Source: Altericroceibacterium xinjiangense
GTDB taxonomy: Bacteria; Pseudomonadota; Alphaproteobacteria; Sphingomonadales; Sphingomonadaceae
DNA length: 64,000 bases
Reading direction: 5' to 3'
NCBI RefSeq assembly: GCF_003958635.1
Contig: NZ_RSEK01000006.1
Location: 124,001 to 188,000 of the forward strand
Shown: in pieces, positions 36,336 through 44,481 of the stretch
Numbering within the stretch: position 1 is the stretch's first letter
How the letters are laid out: every line of letters starts with the position of its first letter
Translations under genes and position numbers: made by a program
Notes under the pieces: generated by a model
The model's input: only the letters and a program-made list of their open reading frames with translations
Databases searched by the model: none
Told to the model about the DNA's origin: nothing

Positions 36336-37543
36336 GCCGTTTCTCCCGATGCAAGACGGTGGAGCACCACGGCGGATAGCGCCGCCCGCTCGGCGAGCGA
36401 GGGCACGATCAGGAACTCGTCCGGCGAATGAATCGATCCGCCGCGCACCCCCATGGTGTCCACCACGGGCACACCGCACGCGGCGATGTTGTTGCCGTCG
36501 CACACTCCCCCGGTGTCGCGCCAGCCGATCGTCTGGCCCAGCGCCGCCCCCGCGCCTTTCACCAGCGCGAACAGCTTGTCCGCCGCCGAATCCACCGGCT
36601 TGGGCGGACGGCTGAGCCCCCCGTGCAGGGTCGCCTTTACTTCGTGCACCGCCTCAAGATTGCGCACCAAACCATTGAGATGCTGAATGAAGGCTTCCGC
36701 CGCTTCGTTGGACTTTGGGCGGATGTTGAACCGCAGCACGGCGTGGTCGGGCACGACATTGGTCGCGCTGCCGCCATCGATCCGAGCCGGGTTGATGGTG
36801 ATGTCCGGTCCTTCGAGCGCCTTCAGTTCCAGCGCCAGCGCGGCGGCGGCGACTACCGCGTTGCGCCCGTCCTGCGGGTTGCGACCGGCATGGGCGGAGC
36901 GGCCGGTGATCGTCACGCTCCAGTTCCCGCTGCCGCCCCGCGCGTGGGCGAGCGTGCCGTCCGGCAGCGCGGAAGGTTCATACGTCAGGGCGGCGGCTTT
37001 CCCGGCCGCCAGCTGCGCGATCAGCGAAGCGGAAGACAGCGATCCCGTCTCCTCATCCGAATTGATCATCACGTCATAGCCGACCGACGAAGCTGCGGGG
37101 CTGCGCTCAAACGCCAGAAGCGCGGCAAGCATCACGGCGATCCCGCCCTTCATGTCCGCGACGCCCGGGCCGTTCAGCGTTTCATCGTCCAGCCATCGCT
37201 GCTGCTGAAACGGGTGATTGGGCCCAAAGACGGTGTCCATGTGCCCGGTCAGCAAAAATCGCCGCCCGGCTTCGGGACGGACCGACAGGACGAGGTGCCG
37301 CCCGTGCTGCAAGTCCACTTCCTGCCCGCCGGGCGCAATCGCGGTCACGGGCGCGGGGTTCTCCAGCCGCACATCTCCCGGCAAGGCGGAAAACGCCTCC
37401 GCCAGTTCGCTGGCTTGCCGATCCAGCCCATCAAGGTTGCGCGTGCCCGAATTGATTGCGCTCCAGCGTTCCACCTGGCCCAGCATGGCGGCGGCATCGA
37501 CGAAATCGATCACGTCCTGTTCGGCGGAGAATAGCTGGTTCAT
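36332..37543 (-). CDS. M20-family metallohydrolase in the ast operon (possible substitute for AstE)
   Basis: Zinc amidohydrolase of 403 residues related to carboxypeptidase G2, ArgE and DapE. Metal and catalytic residues are seen at His101 and Asp103 (TGHMDTVFGP), Asp130 (GVADMKGG), Glu164/Glu165 (NSDEETGS) and a C-terminal His in GGSIHSPDEF. It overlaps astA downstream and the DUF1338 gene upstream by four bases each. The AST pathway needs a desuccinylase, normally AstE, of a different family (M14-like), which is missing here. Hydrolysis of N-succinylglutamate by this enzyme is chemically reasonable and suggested by position, but not demonstrated. Confidence 0.88.
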   Translation of the reverse strand: MNQLFSAEQDVIDFVDAAAMLGQVERWSAINSGTRNLDGLDRQASELAEAFSALPGDVRLENPAPVTAIAPGGQEVDLQHGRHLVLSVRPEAGRRFLLTGHMDTVFGPNHPFQQQRWLDDETLNGPGVADMKGGIAVMLAALLAFERSPAASSVGYDVMINSDEETGSLSSASLIAQLAAGKAAALTYEPSALPDGTLAHARGGSGNWSVTITGRSAHAGRNPQDGRNAVVAAAALALELKALEGPDITINPARIDGGSATNVVPDHAVLRFNIRPKSNEAAEAFIQHLNGLVRNLEAVHEVKATLHGGLSRPPKPVDSAADKLFALVKGAGAALGQTIGWRDTGGVCDGNNIAACGVPVVDTMGVRGGSIHSPDEFLIVPSLAERAALSAVVLHRLASGETA

Positions 37544-38910
37544 TGGACGGCTGCCCCCACGGCCTTCGCGGCGGCTTCAAGCGAAGCCTGCTCGATTGCT
37601 TCATACAGCATGAATGGGTCGAGCACCGGAGTGCCAAGTGCGCGCTCGAACGCGTCCTGGGAAGACTTGCCAGCGTAGGCGCCTTGCTCCTGCCCGCCAA
37701 GATTGGACTGGAAGATCCCGGCGGCGCTGACGGGCAGGAAATCCTCGTACACCAGCGGATACGCTTCGGCCCAGCCTTCGGCGATCCAGCGTTCCGGATC
37801 CCGTCCGGCATCCCCCTTGCCGTTGTCTCTCCCCTCGGCTGTTACCGTATAGCGGAAATGGGCGAGCTTCTGCTGCCGCAGGGCCTGGAGATCGTCCGGG
37901 AAACGCGCGAACGCGGCGGACAAGCGGTCCGGGTAATCGAGGGCTTGCGATCCGCCTTGGCCCCGCGCTTCATCCAGGCAGGAATCGTAGAGCGCGCGCC
38001 CCGCTGGAGTCAGCGCCACGCCGCGCTGTTCGATTTCTCCGAAACGAGCGGTGTGCGTGCCGTCGCTAAGCGAAATTGCGCCCGGGAACTGCACGCTTTC
38101 CTCCAGCGCCTTGAAGCTCGTCTGCCGCAGCAGGATCGGCACCGCGCGCCGGGGTGGGCCCTCGATCACCGCCTTGGCTTCCATTCCCCGGCGCTGCATT
38201 TCCGCGTGCGCGGCATCGATATCGAGCACGCGCGGGGTCAGGTGGTTGATATGCGGCCCCTTGAACGAGACGACGTCTGCGATCAGGGGATGAGCCTGCT
38301 TTAAGCGACCATATGTATCGAGCGGCACGTTCGCCTCGCTGTGCCAGCGGAAGATGTCGACCGCTTCGGCCACGAATTCGTCCGCTTGCGCCGGATCGAG
38401 CCCGCCTTGCCGCTCTCCGGTTTCCACCAGATCCACCGCACGGGATGAGGCAATGCGGCGCGCGCCGAGCAGCTCCCCGGCTTCGCGGCGAAGATCGGCA
38501 TCCTCGATCAGGTCCAGCCGCAGCAGGGATGTGAATACCCGGAACGGGCTGTGCTGCAGGGCCTCCAGTTCTACCGGGCGGAACGCCGTGGAATGGACCG
38601 GCACCCCCGCTACCGTGAGGTCGTAATAGCCGACCGGCTTCATGCCCATCAGGGCGAACGCTCGGCGAAGCAGCCGCAATTCCTCCGCCGTGCCGACCCG
38701 GATGGCCCCATGGCGTTCGCTGTCGAGCCGGTCCAGTTCATCGGCCGAAGCGAGGGACTGGCGCAACCCATCGTCGCGTTCCAGCACCGCTGCGTTGATG
38801 CCCGCCACGATGTCCAGCAGATCGCCGTACAACGGCACTTCGGTCCGGTACATCGCCGACATCGTCGCTGAAAAGGCAGCGCGGACATGATCGGAAGGCA
38901 CGAATTGCAT
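37540..38910 (-). CDS. DUF1338-family Fe(II) oxygenase (2-oxoadipate dioxygenase/decarboxylase, HglS-like)
   Basis: First gene of the ast operon, 456 residues. ATG 38910 is set by GGAGG 7 bases upstream. The family has a distorted VOC fold; in Pseudomonas HglS it converts 2-oxoadipate to 2-hydroxyglutarate using a His/His/Glu iron site. Equivalent residues appear here with the same spacing: His67 (ERHGAIR), His223 (PHINHLTPRV, 156 residues later) and Glu292 (RFGEIEQRG). Also visible are GYYDLTVAGVPVHSTAFRP and HSPFRVFTSLLR. In an arginine operon the expected 2-oxo acid would be C5-C6; the substrate here is open. It shares a promoter region that carries a palindromic operator. Confidence 0.88.
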   Translation of the reverse strand: MQFVPSDHVRAAFSATMSAMYRTEVPLYGDLLDIVAGINAAVLERDDGLRQSLASADELDRLDSERHGAIRVGTAEELRLLRRAFALMGMKPVGYYDLTVAGVPVHSTAFRPVELEALQHSPFRVFTSLLRLDLIEDADLRREAGELLGARRIASSRAVDLVETGERQGGLDPAQADEFVAEAVDIFRWHSEANVPLDTYGRLKQAHPLIADVVSFKGPHINHLTPRVLDIDAAHAEMQRRGMEAKAVIEGPPRRAVPILLRQTSFKALEESVQFPGAISLSDGTHTARFGEIEQRGVALTPAGRALYDSCLDEARGQGGSQALDYPDRLSAAFARFPDDLQALRQQKLAHFRYTVTAEGRDNGKGDAGRDPERWIAEGWAEAYPLVYEDFLPVSAAGIFQSNLGGQEQGAYAGKSSQDAFERALGTPVLDPFMLYEAIEQASLEAAAKAVGAAVQ

Positions 38911-38936
38911 CACAGGACCTCCGTTGCGGCGCACAT

Positions 38937-38952
38937 GGTTTCATATGCAACC
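38937..38952. promoter_or_regulatory. Putative operator of the ast operon (GTTTC-N4-GNAAC type)
   Basis: On the plus strand GGTTTC-ATAT-GCAACC, a 16-base palindrome with one mismatched pair, ends 26 bases before the ATG of the first ast-operon gene and about 15 bases before its ribosome site. This places it over the likely transcription start, where binding would repress. It has the same architecture as the elements at 17820-17835 and 24779-24794. Confidence 0.5.
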
Positions 38953-39012
38953 GACCGGGTCTAGCCTAGTCTTCGCGCCACCTCAAACCCTGCGATCCCT
39001 TTCCGGCTCCGC

Positions 39013-39417
39013 TCAGTCTGCCTCGTCCTCCAGCGCGTGCATCGTGTCGTCCGACAGGCCGAAGTGATGGCCGACTTCGTGGATCACGACGTGGCTGACG
39101 AGCTGTTCCAGGCTCACGTCGCCGCGCGCCATCCATTCATCGAGAATGGGCGCGCGGAACAAGCGGATGCGGTCGGGCATCGTCTCGGTGTGTTCGATGC
39201 TCTTCACGTGGAGGGGGAGCCCCTGGTACACTCCCGTCAGCTCGAACGGATCCTCGATCCCGAGTTCACCGAGGGTTTCCTCGTCGGCGAATTCCTCCAC
39301 TTGTAGCACCACGGCGCCCAGATGACGGGCAAACTCGTCCGGCAGGCGCGCAAGCGCGGCCCGCGCCATCGCTTCCATTTCCTCCGCCGTGGGAGCCATG
39401 CCGATACGCCGTGCCAT
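39013..39417 (-). CDS. Minimal zincin metallopeptidase-family protein
   Basis: A compact 134-residue protein of the family often annotated 'metallopeptidase family protein' (DUF1025-like minimal zincin). It has the zinc motif HEVGHHFGLSDDTM: His113, Glu114, His117 and Asp123 or Asp124 as third ligand. The conserved DPFELTGVYQGLPL segment precedes it. Two start codons are possible (39417 and 39399) and neither has a good ribosome site; the longer is given. It lies alone on the strand between the ast operon and the TonB receptor gene. Biological substrate unknown. Confidence 0.85.
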   Translation of the reverse strand: MARRIGMAPTAEEMEAMARAALARLPDEFARHLGAVVLQVEEFADEETLGELGIEDPFELTGVYQGLPLHVKSIEHTETMPDRIRLFRAPILDEWMARGDVSLEQLVSHVVIHEVGHHFGLSDDTMHALEDEAD

Positions 39418-39486
39418 AAGCAGGAGAGTAGGAGCGGGAGCCGTGCACTGCAATGCCCCCTTACCCTGGTACAAACCCCCCGTGGA

Positions 39487-41610
39487 TCAGAAGTCCGCGG
39501 AGATCGAAGCCTTGACCGTACGGGGCTGGCCCTGAAGCAGCGCGGCGCTGAAGGTGTCGAAAGCCGATGCCCAGTATCGTTCGTTCGCTATGTTATCGAC
39601 CGTCAGCCGCAGCGTGACCGGCGTGTCCCCGGCCACGAAGACATAGCGCCCGCCCAGATCGAACCGGGTCCAGTCGTCCAGCTCCAGCGTGTTCGCCGCG
39701 TTCGCCCACTGCTCCCCAGTGTGGATCACTCGTCCCGTCAGGGTCAGCCCCGGCGCGAAGGGCATGTCCCATTCAAGGTTCGCGTTCGCCGCGAACTCCG
39801 GCACGCCCGCTACCGCGTTTCCGCCCTCGAACTCGGCATCGATCACCGTCAGGCCGGATATCAGACGCAGTCCGGGCGCAATGGCGCCGTTGAGCGTGAA
39901 CTCCAGCCCGCGGTGCCGCTGGTCCCCCACATATCCGTAGGAACCATCAGGCAGGATACCTTCACCCGGACGTTCAATGTTGAAGAGCGCCAGTGCGGCG
40001 AACATCCGGCCCAGATCCATCTTGCCGCCCACTTCGTACTGAACGGAACGACGAGGGGCCAGCATTTCCCCGGGGTTGCTCAGAGCGGGATCGATGGGCG
40101 TGGTCGGCCCTTGCTGCAGCGCCTCAATCCGGTTGGCATAAAGCGAAACGTTCGAAACGGGCTTCGCAACAATACCCACAACCGGCGTCAGCGCGTCTTC
40201 GTTATACGTCATATCGAGCTGGCCGCCGTTGTAGGCGCTGTAGCTCTTCACCCGGATGGCCTGCAGCCGCAGACCGGCTATCAGCAGCACCCGATCCTGC
40301 AGAAAACCAATCGTATCGGAGGCAAAGGCGCTCATCAGCCGGGTGCGCGCGATCGGGAAAGGATCGTCCAGGTCGCCCCCGACGATTGTAGAACTCGGCA
40401 GCTCGACCTGCACAGGATCGTACAGGTTCGTGGCAAACCCCGCGTAACCCGGTCCGTACCGGAAGTCGAACGCGTTGCGGTTCACCTGCCACACCGCATT
40501 GCCGCCGACGTTGATCTCATGCGTGATGGCGGCACCGAACTTCGACCGCAGCCCCGCTTCCAGCGCTTCGTTGTTGTCGGTCCGCGGGACGTAAAGGGCG
40601 TTGCCGGTAGCAGCCCCGGTTGCGGCATCCAGCACCGTGATCCCGCCGTAGATCCCTTCCTCGCTCCCGTCTCGCGCGCCGGCCCGGGCATAGAGCAGCG
40701 TATCGGGTGCGAGATCGTACTCTGCGCTGACCGTTCCGAACACATCGCGCAGATCGGTATAGGTGAAGTCGGACGCGTAGTTCGCGTCCGCTTCCGGAAC
40801 ACGGGGGATTGCATTGGAGCCAAGCGTCACTTTCGGCCGCAGGTTGTCGACCTGGACGCTTTGCCACGCAAGATCGACCGCAACCCGCGCCCGCTCTCCG
40901 CGCCAGTCGAATGCAGTACCCAGCACCTTCGTGCTCCGGTCCTCCCCGTCTATCGCCACTTCGCCGTCTCGATAGGCCCCGTTGATCCGCACACCCCACT
41001 GGCCATCAGGCCCGAACCGGCGGGCCACGTCGAAGCTGACACCAAAGTGCGCCTCTTCAGTGTAACCCACCGTCGCGCGCGTGAGCGGAAGAAGGCCCGC
41101 CCGCTTGAGCACGAGGTTCACGCTGCCGCCCACTCCCGATCCGCCGGGAGCCGCGCCGTAGAGGAAGGCGTTGGCGCCGTTCAGCACTTGCACGCTTTCG
41201 AACAGTTCCGGCGCGATCAACTGGCGCGGGGTTATGCCGTACAAGCCGTTCAGCCCCACGTCGTCTCCGTACAGCGTGAAGCCGCGGATGATGAACTGTT
41301 CGGCCGCGTTTCCGAAGCCGTAGGTCGTGCGAATGGTCGGATCGTTCTGCAGCACTTCGCCCAGGGTCAGCGGCTGCTGGTTGAGGATCAGCGCCTCGCT
41401 GTAGCTGCGGATCGCGAACGGCAGGTCTTCCGCCGGTTTATCACCCAGCACGCCCGCGCTCCCGCCGTTGATGACTTCGGTCGCGTTGCGGGCCTGTGCC
41501 GTCACGATGATCTCGCTGGTCACCTCCTGCGCGAAAGCGGGCTGCGCGAGTGCGGCGGCGATCACGAATGCCGGCAGGAATGCAGTCCGGGCAGCCTTTT
41601 GGCTAAACAT
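39487..41610 (-). CDS. TonB-dependent siderophore receptor
   Basis: Outer-membrane receptor of 707 residues. It has a signal peptide (cleavage after ALAQPAFAQ, about residue 28), a TonB-box-like EIIVTA segment, a plug domain (FAIRSYSEALILNQQPLTLGEVLQNDP, then GFTLYGDDVGLNGLYGI and GSVNLVLKRAG) and a 22-strand barrel ending with aromatic Phe (KASISADF). The plug pattern is that of ferric-siderophore receptors (FhuA/FcuA type). It is the third gene of an operon with a PepSY protein and a small membrane protein, whose promoter carries a Fur-like box, so iron control is likely. The ligand is unknown. Confidence 0.93.
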   Translation of the reverse strand: MFSQKAARTAFLPAFVIAAALAQPAFAQEVTSEIIVTAQARNATEVINGGSAGVLGDKPAEDLPFAIRSYSEALILNQQPLTLGEVLQNDPTIRTTYGFGNAAEQFIIRGFTLYGDDVGLNGLYGITPRQLIAPELFESVQVLNGANAFLYGAAPGGSGVGGSVNLVLKRAGLLPLTRATVGYTEEAHFGVSFDVARRFGPDGQWGVRINGAYRDGEVAIDGEDRSTKVLGTAFDWRGERARVAVDLAWQSVQVDNLRPKVTLGSNAIPRVPEADANYASDFTYTDLRDVFGTVSAEYDLAPDTLLYARAGARDGSEEGIYGGITVLDAATGAATGNALYVPRTDNNEALEAGLRSKFGAAITHEINVGGNAVWQVNRNAFDFRYGPGYAGFATNLYDPVQVELPSSTIVGGDLDDPFPIARTRLMSAFASDTIGFLQDRVLLIAGLRLQAIRVKSYSAYNGGQLDMTYNEDALTPVVGIVAKPVSNVSLYANRIEALQQGPTTPIDPALSNPGEMLAPRRSVQYEVGGKMDLGRMFAALALFNIERPGEGILPDGSYGYVGDQRHRGLEFTLNGAIAPGLRLISGLTVIDAEFEGGNAVAGVPEFAANANLEWDMPFAPGLTLTGRVIHTGEQWANAANTLELDDWTRFDLGGRYVFVAGDTPVTLRLTVDNIANERYWASAFDTFSAALLQGQPRTVKASISADF

Positions 41611-41622
41611 TTGTCGTGTCTC

Positions 41623-41823
41623 TCACTTCTTGTTGTCTTGGCGGCGGCCCCAGGCAACCACCAGCGCGGCCGGCGCGCTGGCGAGCAGGACCCATGCGGC
41701 GAAATCGGGCAAGCCGTCTCCGGTCAGGCCGAGCAGCAGCCCGGCAACGGTGGAGATCGCCAGAACCAGCGGCCACGCGAAAGCCTGCCCCAAGGAGCGT
41801 GCAGGGCGACGCGGCTTCATCAT
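41623..41823 (-). CDS. Small membrane protein of the PepSY/TonB operon
   Basis: A 66-residue protein with two hydrophobic helices (about 14-34 and 38-58) and basic ends. The start overlaps the PepSY gene stop (ATGATG; the second ATG three bases later is equally possible). It lies 12 bases before the TonB receptor gene. No family was recognised, but small two-helix proteins of this kind are common next to PepSY transporter genes. Longer frames upstream overlap the PepSY gene and were not used. Confidence 0.65.
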   Translation of the reverse strand: MMKPRRPARSLGQAFAWPLVLAISTVAGLLLGLTGDGLPDFAAWVLLASAPAALVVAWGRRQDNKK

Positions 41824-42974
41824 GCAAGCTCGCCGCTTGCCCCGCTGGCGATCTCCGCAACCCGGCGCTCGACCGCACCGGGTCGGCGGCGCAGCCACAG
41901 CAGGACGCCAGTCCACAGGATCCAGACGGTCGCCAGCGTCAGGGCGGCCCAGATGATCTTCAGCGGCAGGCCCGCGTAATCGCCGAAGTGCAACGGCTTC
42001 GACATCATCAGGGCCTGGTTGATCGGCGGCATCGCGCGCGCATCGGTCAGCGCGCCGGTTTGCGCATCGATCAGCGCCGGTGTCAGCAGATGCTGGGTCA
42101 GCGGCGTATCGCCTTGGAAGAACACGGCGTAGTGATGCGCGGAGCTGTAGCTGCCGCCGGGAAAGGCGATGAACTGGGGTGAACGCCCCGGCAAGGCCGC
42201 CTGCGCCGCCGCCATTGCCATGTCCAGCGATCCGTAGCGATCCGGGGAAAGCGGCGCCGCTCCCGCATAGGCCGATGTCATCGCCGCGAGTTCCGTGTTG
42301 CGCCAGTTGTCGGTCAGCGGATCGGCGAAGGCGTTGATTGCCCCGGTCAGCCCGATCACCAGCATCCAGGCGAGCGCCACGATGCCGAGCAGATTGTGCT
42401 GGTCCAGCCAGCCGGTGCGCTTGCTGCGCCCCAGCCGCAGCGTTCCAAAGTCGAGGCGGCGCATGAACGGGGCGTAGAGCACCGCACCGGAAACCAGCGC
42501 CACGACAAACAGCAGCCCCATCGCGCCCAGCAGCAGCATTCCCGGCAGACCGAGAAACACGTCGGTGTGCAGCTGGAGGATGAAATCCATGAACCCGCCG
42601 GTCGGCGCCGGGCCGAGCGGCGTGCCGCTTGCCCGATCAAAGAACAGAAGGGTCATCGCGCTGCCCGGCGCATCGGGGCTTGGCCCGGTGGTGATGGTAA
42701 GCAGCGGACTGTCCGGGCTGAATGCCATGAACAACGGCACTTCCCTTGGCCGATCGGCCAGGGCGCGCGACAGCATCGTGTCCAGCGGAACGCCCCCTTC
42801 GGCCGAAGGGATGCCGGCGAGCCGCGCTTCATAGTCCTCTCCCGCCAGGACATCGATCTCATCATGGAAGATCAGCGGCAGCCCGGTGACGCACAGCATC
42901 AGCAGGAACAGCGTGGGAATCAGGCTGCTCCACTTGTGCACGATATACCAGCGGCGGATCGCAGCGCTCTTCAT
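41820..42974 (-). CDS. PepSY-domain membrane protein (PiuB/iron-siderophore reductase-like)
   Basis: A 384-residue membrane protein with four helices. The opening RRWYIVHKWSSLIPTLFLLMLCVTGLPLIFHDEID is the signature of the PepSY-associated TM family. Further helices are near 130-155, 185-210 (LLGIVALAWMLVIGLTGAINAF) and 335-360. Several members act as ferric-siderophore reductases in the inner membrane. ATG 42974 is chosen over a TTG twelve codons upstream because the PepSY motif begins right after it. It is first in the operon, with a Fur-like box 36 bases before the ATG. Confidence 0.87.
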   Translation of the reverse strand: MKSAAIRRWYIVHKWSSLIPTLFLLMLCVTGLPLIFHDEIDVLAGEDYEARLAGIPSAEGGVPLDTMLSRALADRPREVPLFMAFSPDSPLLTITTGPSPDAPGSAMTLLFFDRASGTPLGPAPTGGFMDFILQLHTDVFLGLPGMLLLGAMGLLFVVALVSGAVLYAPFMRRLDFGTLRLGRSKRTGWLDQHNLLGIVALAWMLVIGLTGAINAFADPLTDNWRNTELAAMTSAYAGAAPLSPDRYGSLDMAMAAAQAALPGRSPQFIAFPGGSYSSAHHYAVFFQGDTPLTQHLLTPALIDAQTGALTDARAMPPINQALMMSKPLHFGDYAGLPLKIIWAALTLATVWILWTGVLLWLRRRPGAVERRVAEIASGASGELA

Positions 42975-43010
42975 GGGCTGCGCCCTATTCGCCGCCCCGA
43001 TTCCGGTCAA

Positions 43011-43030
43011 TGCAAATCACTCGCAATAGC
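43011..43030. promoter_or_regulatory. Fur-like box of the PepSY/TonB receptor operon
   Basis: TGCAAATCACTCGCAATAGC on the plus strand; on the minus strand its core reads TGCGAGTGATTTGCA, a dyad close to alphaproteobacterial Fur sites. It matches the site at 54032-54051 in 16 of 20 positions in the same orientation. It lies 36 bases before the PepSY ATG and 95 bases before the divergent DUF4336 gene, so it could control both. Confidence 0.55.
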
Positions 43031-43125
43031 GCGGAGCTTTGCGCCTATCGGTCCTCACCGCGGGAACGGACTCGCCGCCTGTTCGCTGCTTTTTTAACTC
43101 CCTTGATCGTGTTCGCGAGGATCGC

Positions 43126-43947
43126 ATGAAAACCGGAACGAAGCTTCTGACCGCAACCGCCGCATTAGGCGCTGGCGCGCTGGCCGCGTATGCCCTGTCC
43201 CGTCGGCAGGGACCGGGGGGAACCGACCCGCTCGTTACGTACCCACCGACCGACACGCTGAAACCAGTGGCCGACAACGTCTGGATCGTCGACAGCGGCC
43301 CGATCCACCCGATGGGCTTGTCCTTGCCGGTGCGGATGACGGTGATCCGGCTCGCATCGGGCGATCTCCTGCTTCATTCCCCGACGCAGTATTCGCCCGA
43401 AATGGCGCGGCAGATCGAGGAACTTGGCCCTGTTCGCCACCTGGTCGCCCCCAGCATCGGACACTGGACCTTTTTGCAGGATTGGGAACAGGCTTATCCG
43501 GAAGCGATCACCTGGGCAGTTCCGGGCTTGCGCAATCGCTTTCAGGTCCGCCGATCCGGCGTGCGGCTGGACCGCGACCTTGGACCCGTACCCCCGGGGG
43601 CATGGTCGGACGAAATCGAGCAAGGCATCATCGAGGGCAAGGGCTTCCGGGAAGCCTGGTTCTTCCACACGCCTTCCCGCACCTTGCTGCTGACCGACCT
43701 GATCGACAATCTTGAACCGGAGAAGCTGCCGGCCGTAAGCGGAATGGTGATGGAGGCCGCGATGGCTACCAGCGCCACCACTCCTGCTCACGCACGCGCC
43801 GCGATCAAGCTGGGAGGTGCGCAAGCCAAGGCGAGTGTGCGCCGCTTGTCCGGCCTTGCACCCGAACGCGTGATCTTTGCCCACGGAGACTGGTTCGCCG
43901 AACGCGGAGCGGAGCGGCTGCGCCAGGCGCTGGCCTGGCTTGGCTGA
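43126..43947 (+). CDS. DUF4336 protein (metallo-beta-lactamase-like fold)
   Basis: A 273-residue protein with a short hydrophobic N-terminus (LLTATAALGAGALAAYAL, about 5-22) that could be an anchor or signal. The DUF4336 body begins with ADNVWIVDSGPIHPMGLSLPVRMTVIRL and continues with RHLVAPSIGHWTFLQDWEQAYPEA and a late FAHGDWF. Established knowledge is thin: the family is distantly related to metallo-beta-lactamases and has no defined role. ATG 43126 has GAGG upstream. It is divergent from the iron-uptake operon and 8 bases from the Nudix gene downstream. Confidence 0.8.
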   Translation: MKTGTKLLTATAALGAGALAAYALSRRQGPGGTDPLVTYPPTDTLKPVADNVWIVDSGPIHPMGLSLPVRMTVIRLASGDLLLHSPTQYSPEMARQIEELGPVRHLVAPSIGHWTFLQDWEQAYPEAITWAVPGLRNRFQVRRSGVRLDRDLGPVPPGAWSDEIEQGIIEGKGFREAWFFHTPSRTLLLTDLIDNLEPEKLPAVSGMVMEAAMATSATTPAHARAAIKLGGAQAKASVRRLSGLAPERVIFAHGDWFAERGAERLRQALAWLG

Positions 43948-43955
43948 GACAAGGA

Positions 43956-44459
43956 ATGGGCGGCCGGGCAAAAGGCAAGGAACGGAGCGCCGGGGTGCTG
44001 CTTTTCCGGCGACGTGGCCCGGACGTCGAAGTGCTGCTGATCAAGCCGGGGGGCCCGTACTGGACAAGTCGCGACGTGGGGGCCTGGCAGATCCCGAAGG
44101 GCCTGATCGAAGAAGGCGAGAGCCCGCTGGTCGCAGCGATGCGCGAAGCGGAAGAGGAACTCGGGACACCGCTTGCGGACACGCCGGAACCGCTGGCGAC
44201 TGTCCGGCAGGCTGGCGGGAAGCTGGTGGAGGCGTTTGCACTGGAACAGGATCTCGATCACGAGACGGTCCGCAGCAACACCTACCGCATGGAGTGGCCG
44301 CCCAAAAGCGGAGCCTGGGCTGAATTTCCTGAAGTGGAGATCGCACGCTGGTTTCCGCTCAGGAAGGCGGAAACGATGATGCTGACCAGCCAGAAGCCGC
44401 TACTGTACGCCTTGGAAGATCGGCTGAAGTCCTCCGGATCGGCACCCCCTTCGCGTTAA
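43956..44459 (+). CDS. Nudix hydrolase
   Basis: A 167-residue pyrophosphohydrolase. The Nudix box is complete (G-x5-E-x7-RE-x-EE-x-G: GLIEEGESPLVAAMREAEEELG, given in parts). The N-terminus SAGVLLFRRRG and GGPYWTSRDVGAWQIPKG resembles the group that includes diadenosine-polyphosphate and NTP hydrolases. It is probably cotranscribed with the DUF4336 gene. AAGGA is very close (1-2 bases) to the ATG, an unusually short spacing. Substrate unknown. Confidence 0.88.
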   Translation: MGGRAKGKERSAGVLLFRRRGPDVEVLLIKPGGPYWTSRDVGAWQIPKGLIEEGESPLVAAMREAEEELGTPLADTPEPLATVRQAGGKLVEAFALEQDLDHETVRSNTYRMEWPPKSGAWAEFPEVEIARWFPLRKAETMMLTSQKPLLYALEDRLKSSGSAPPSR

Positions 44460-44481
44460 GACCAGCGCCGGCCGGGATCCG

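Noticed and set aside
39322-41979. 885-codon open frame on the plus strand opposite the TonB receptor gene
   Set aside because: Antisense shadow: the translation is rich in Arg, His, Gln and Pro without any family pattern, while the minus strand gives a complete TonB receptor with signal peptide, plug and barrel.
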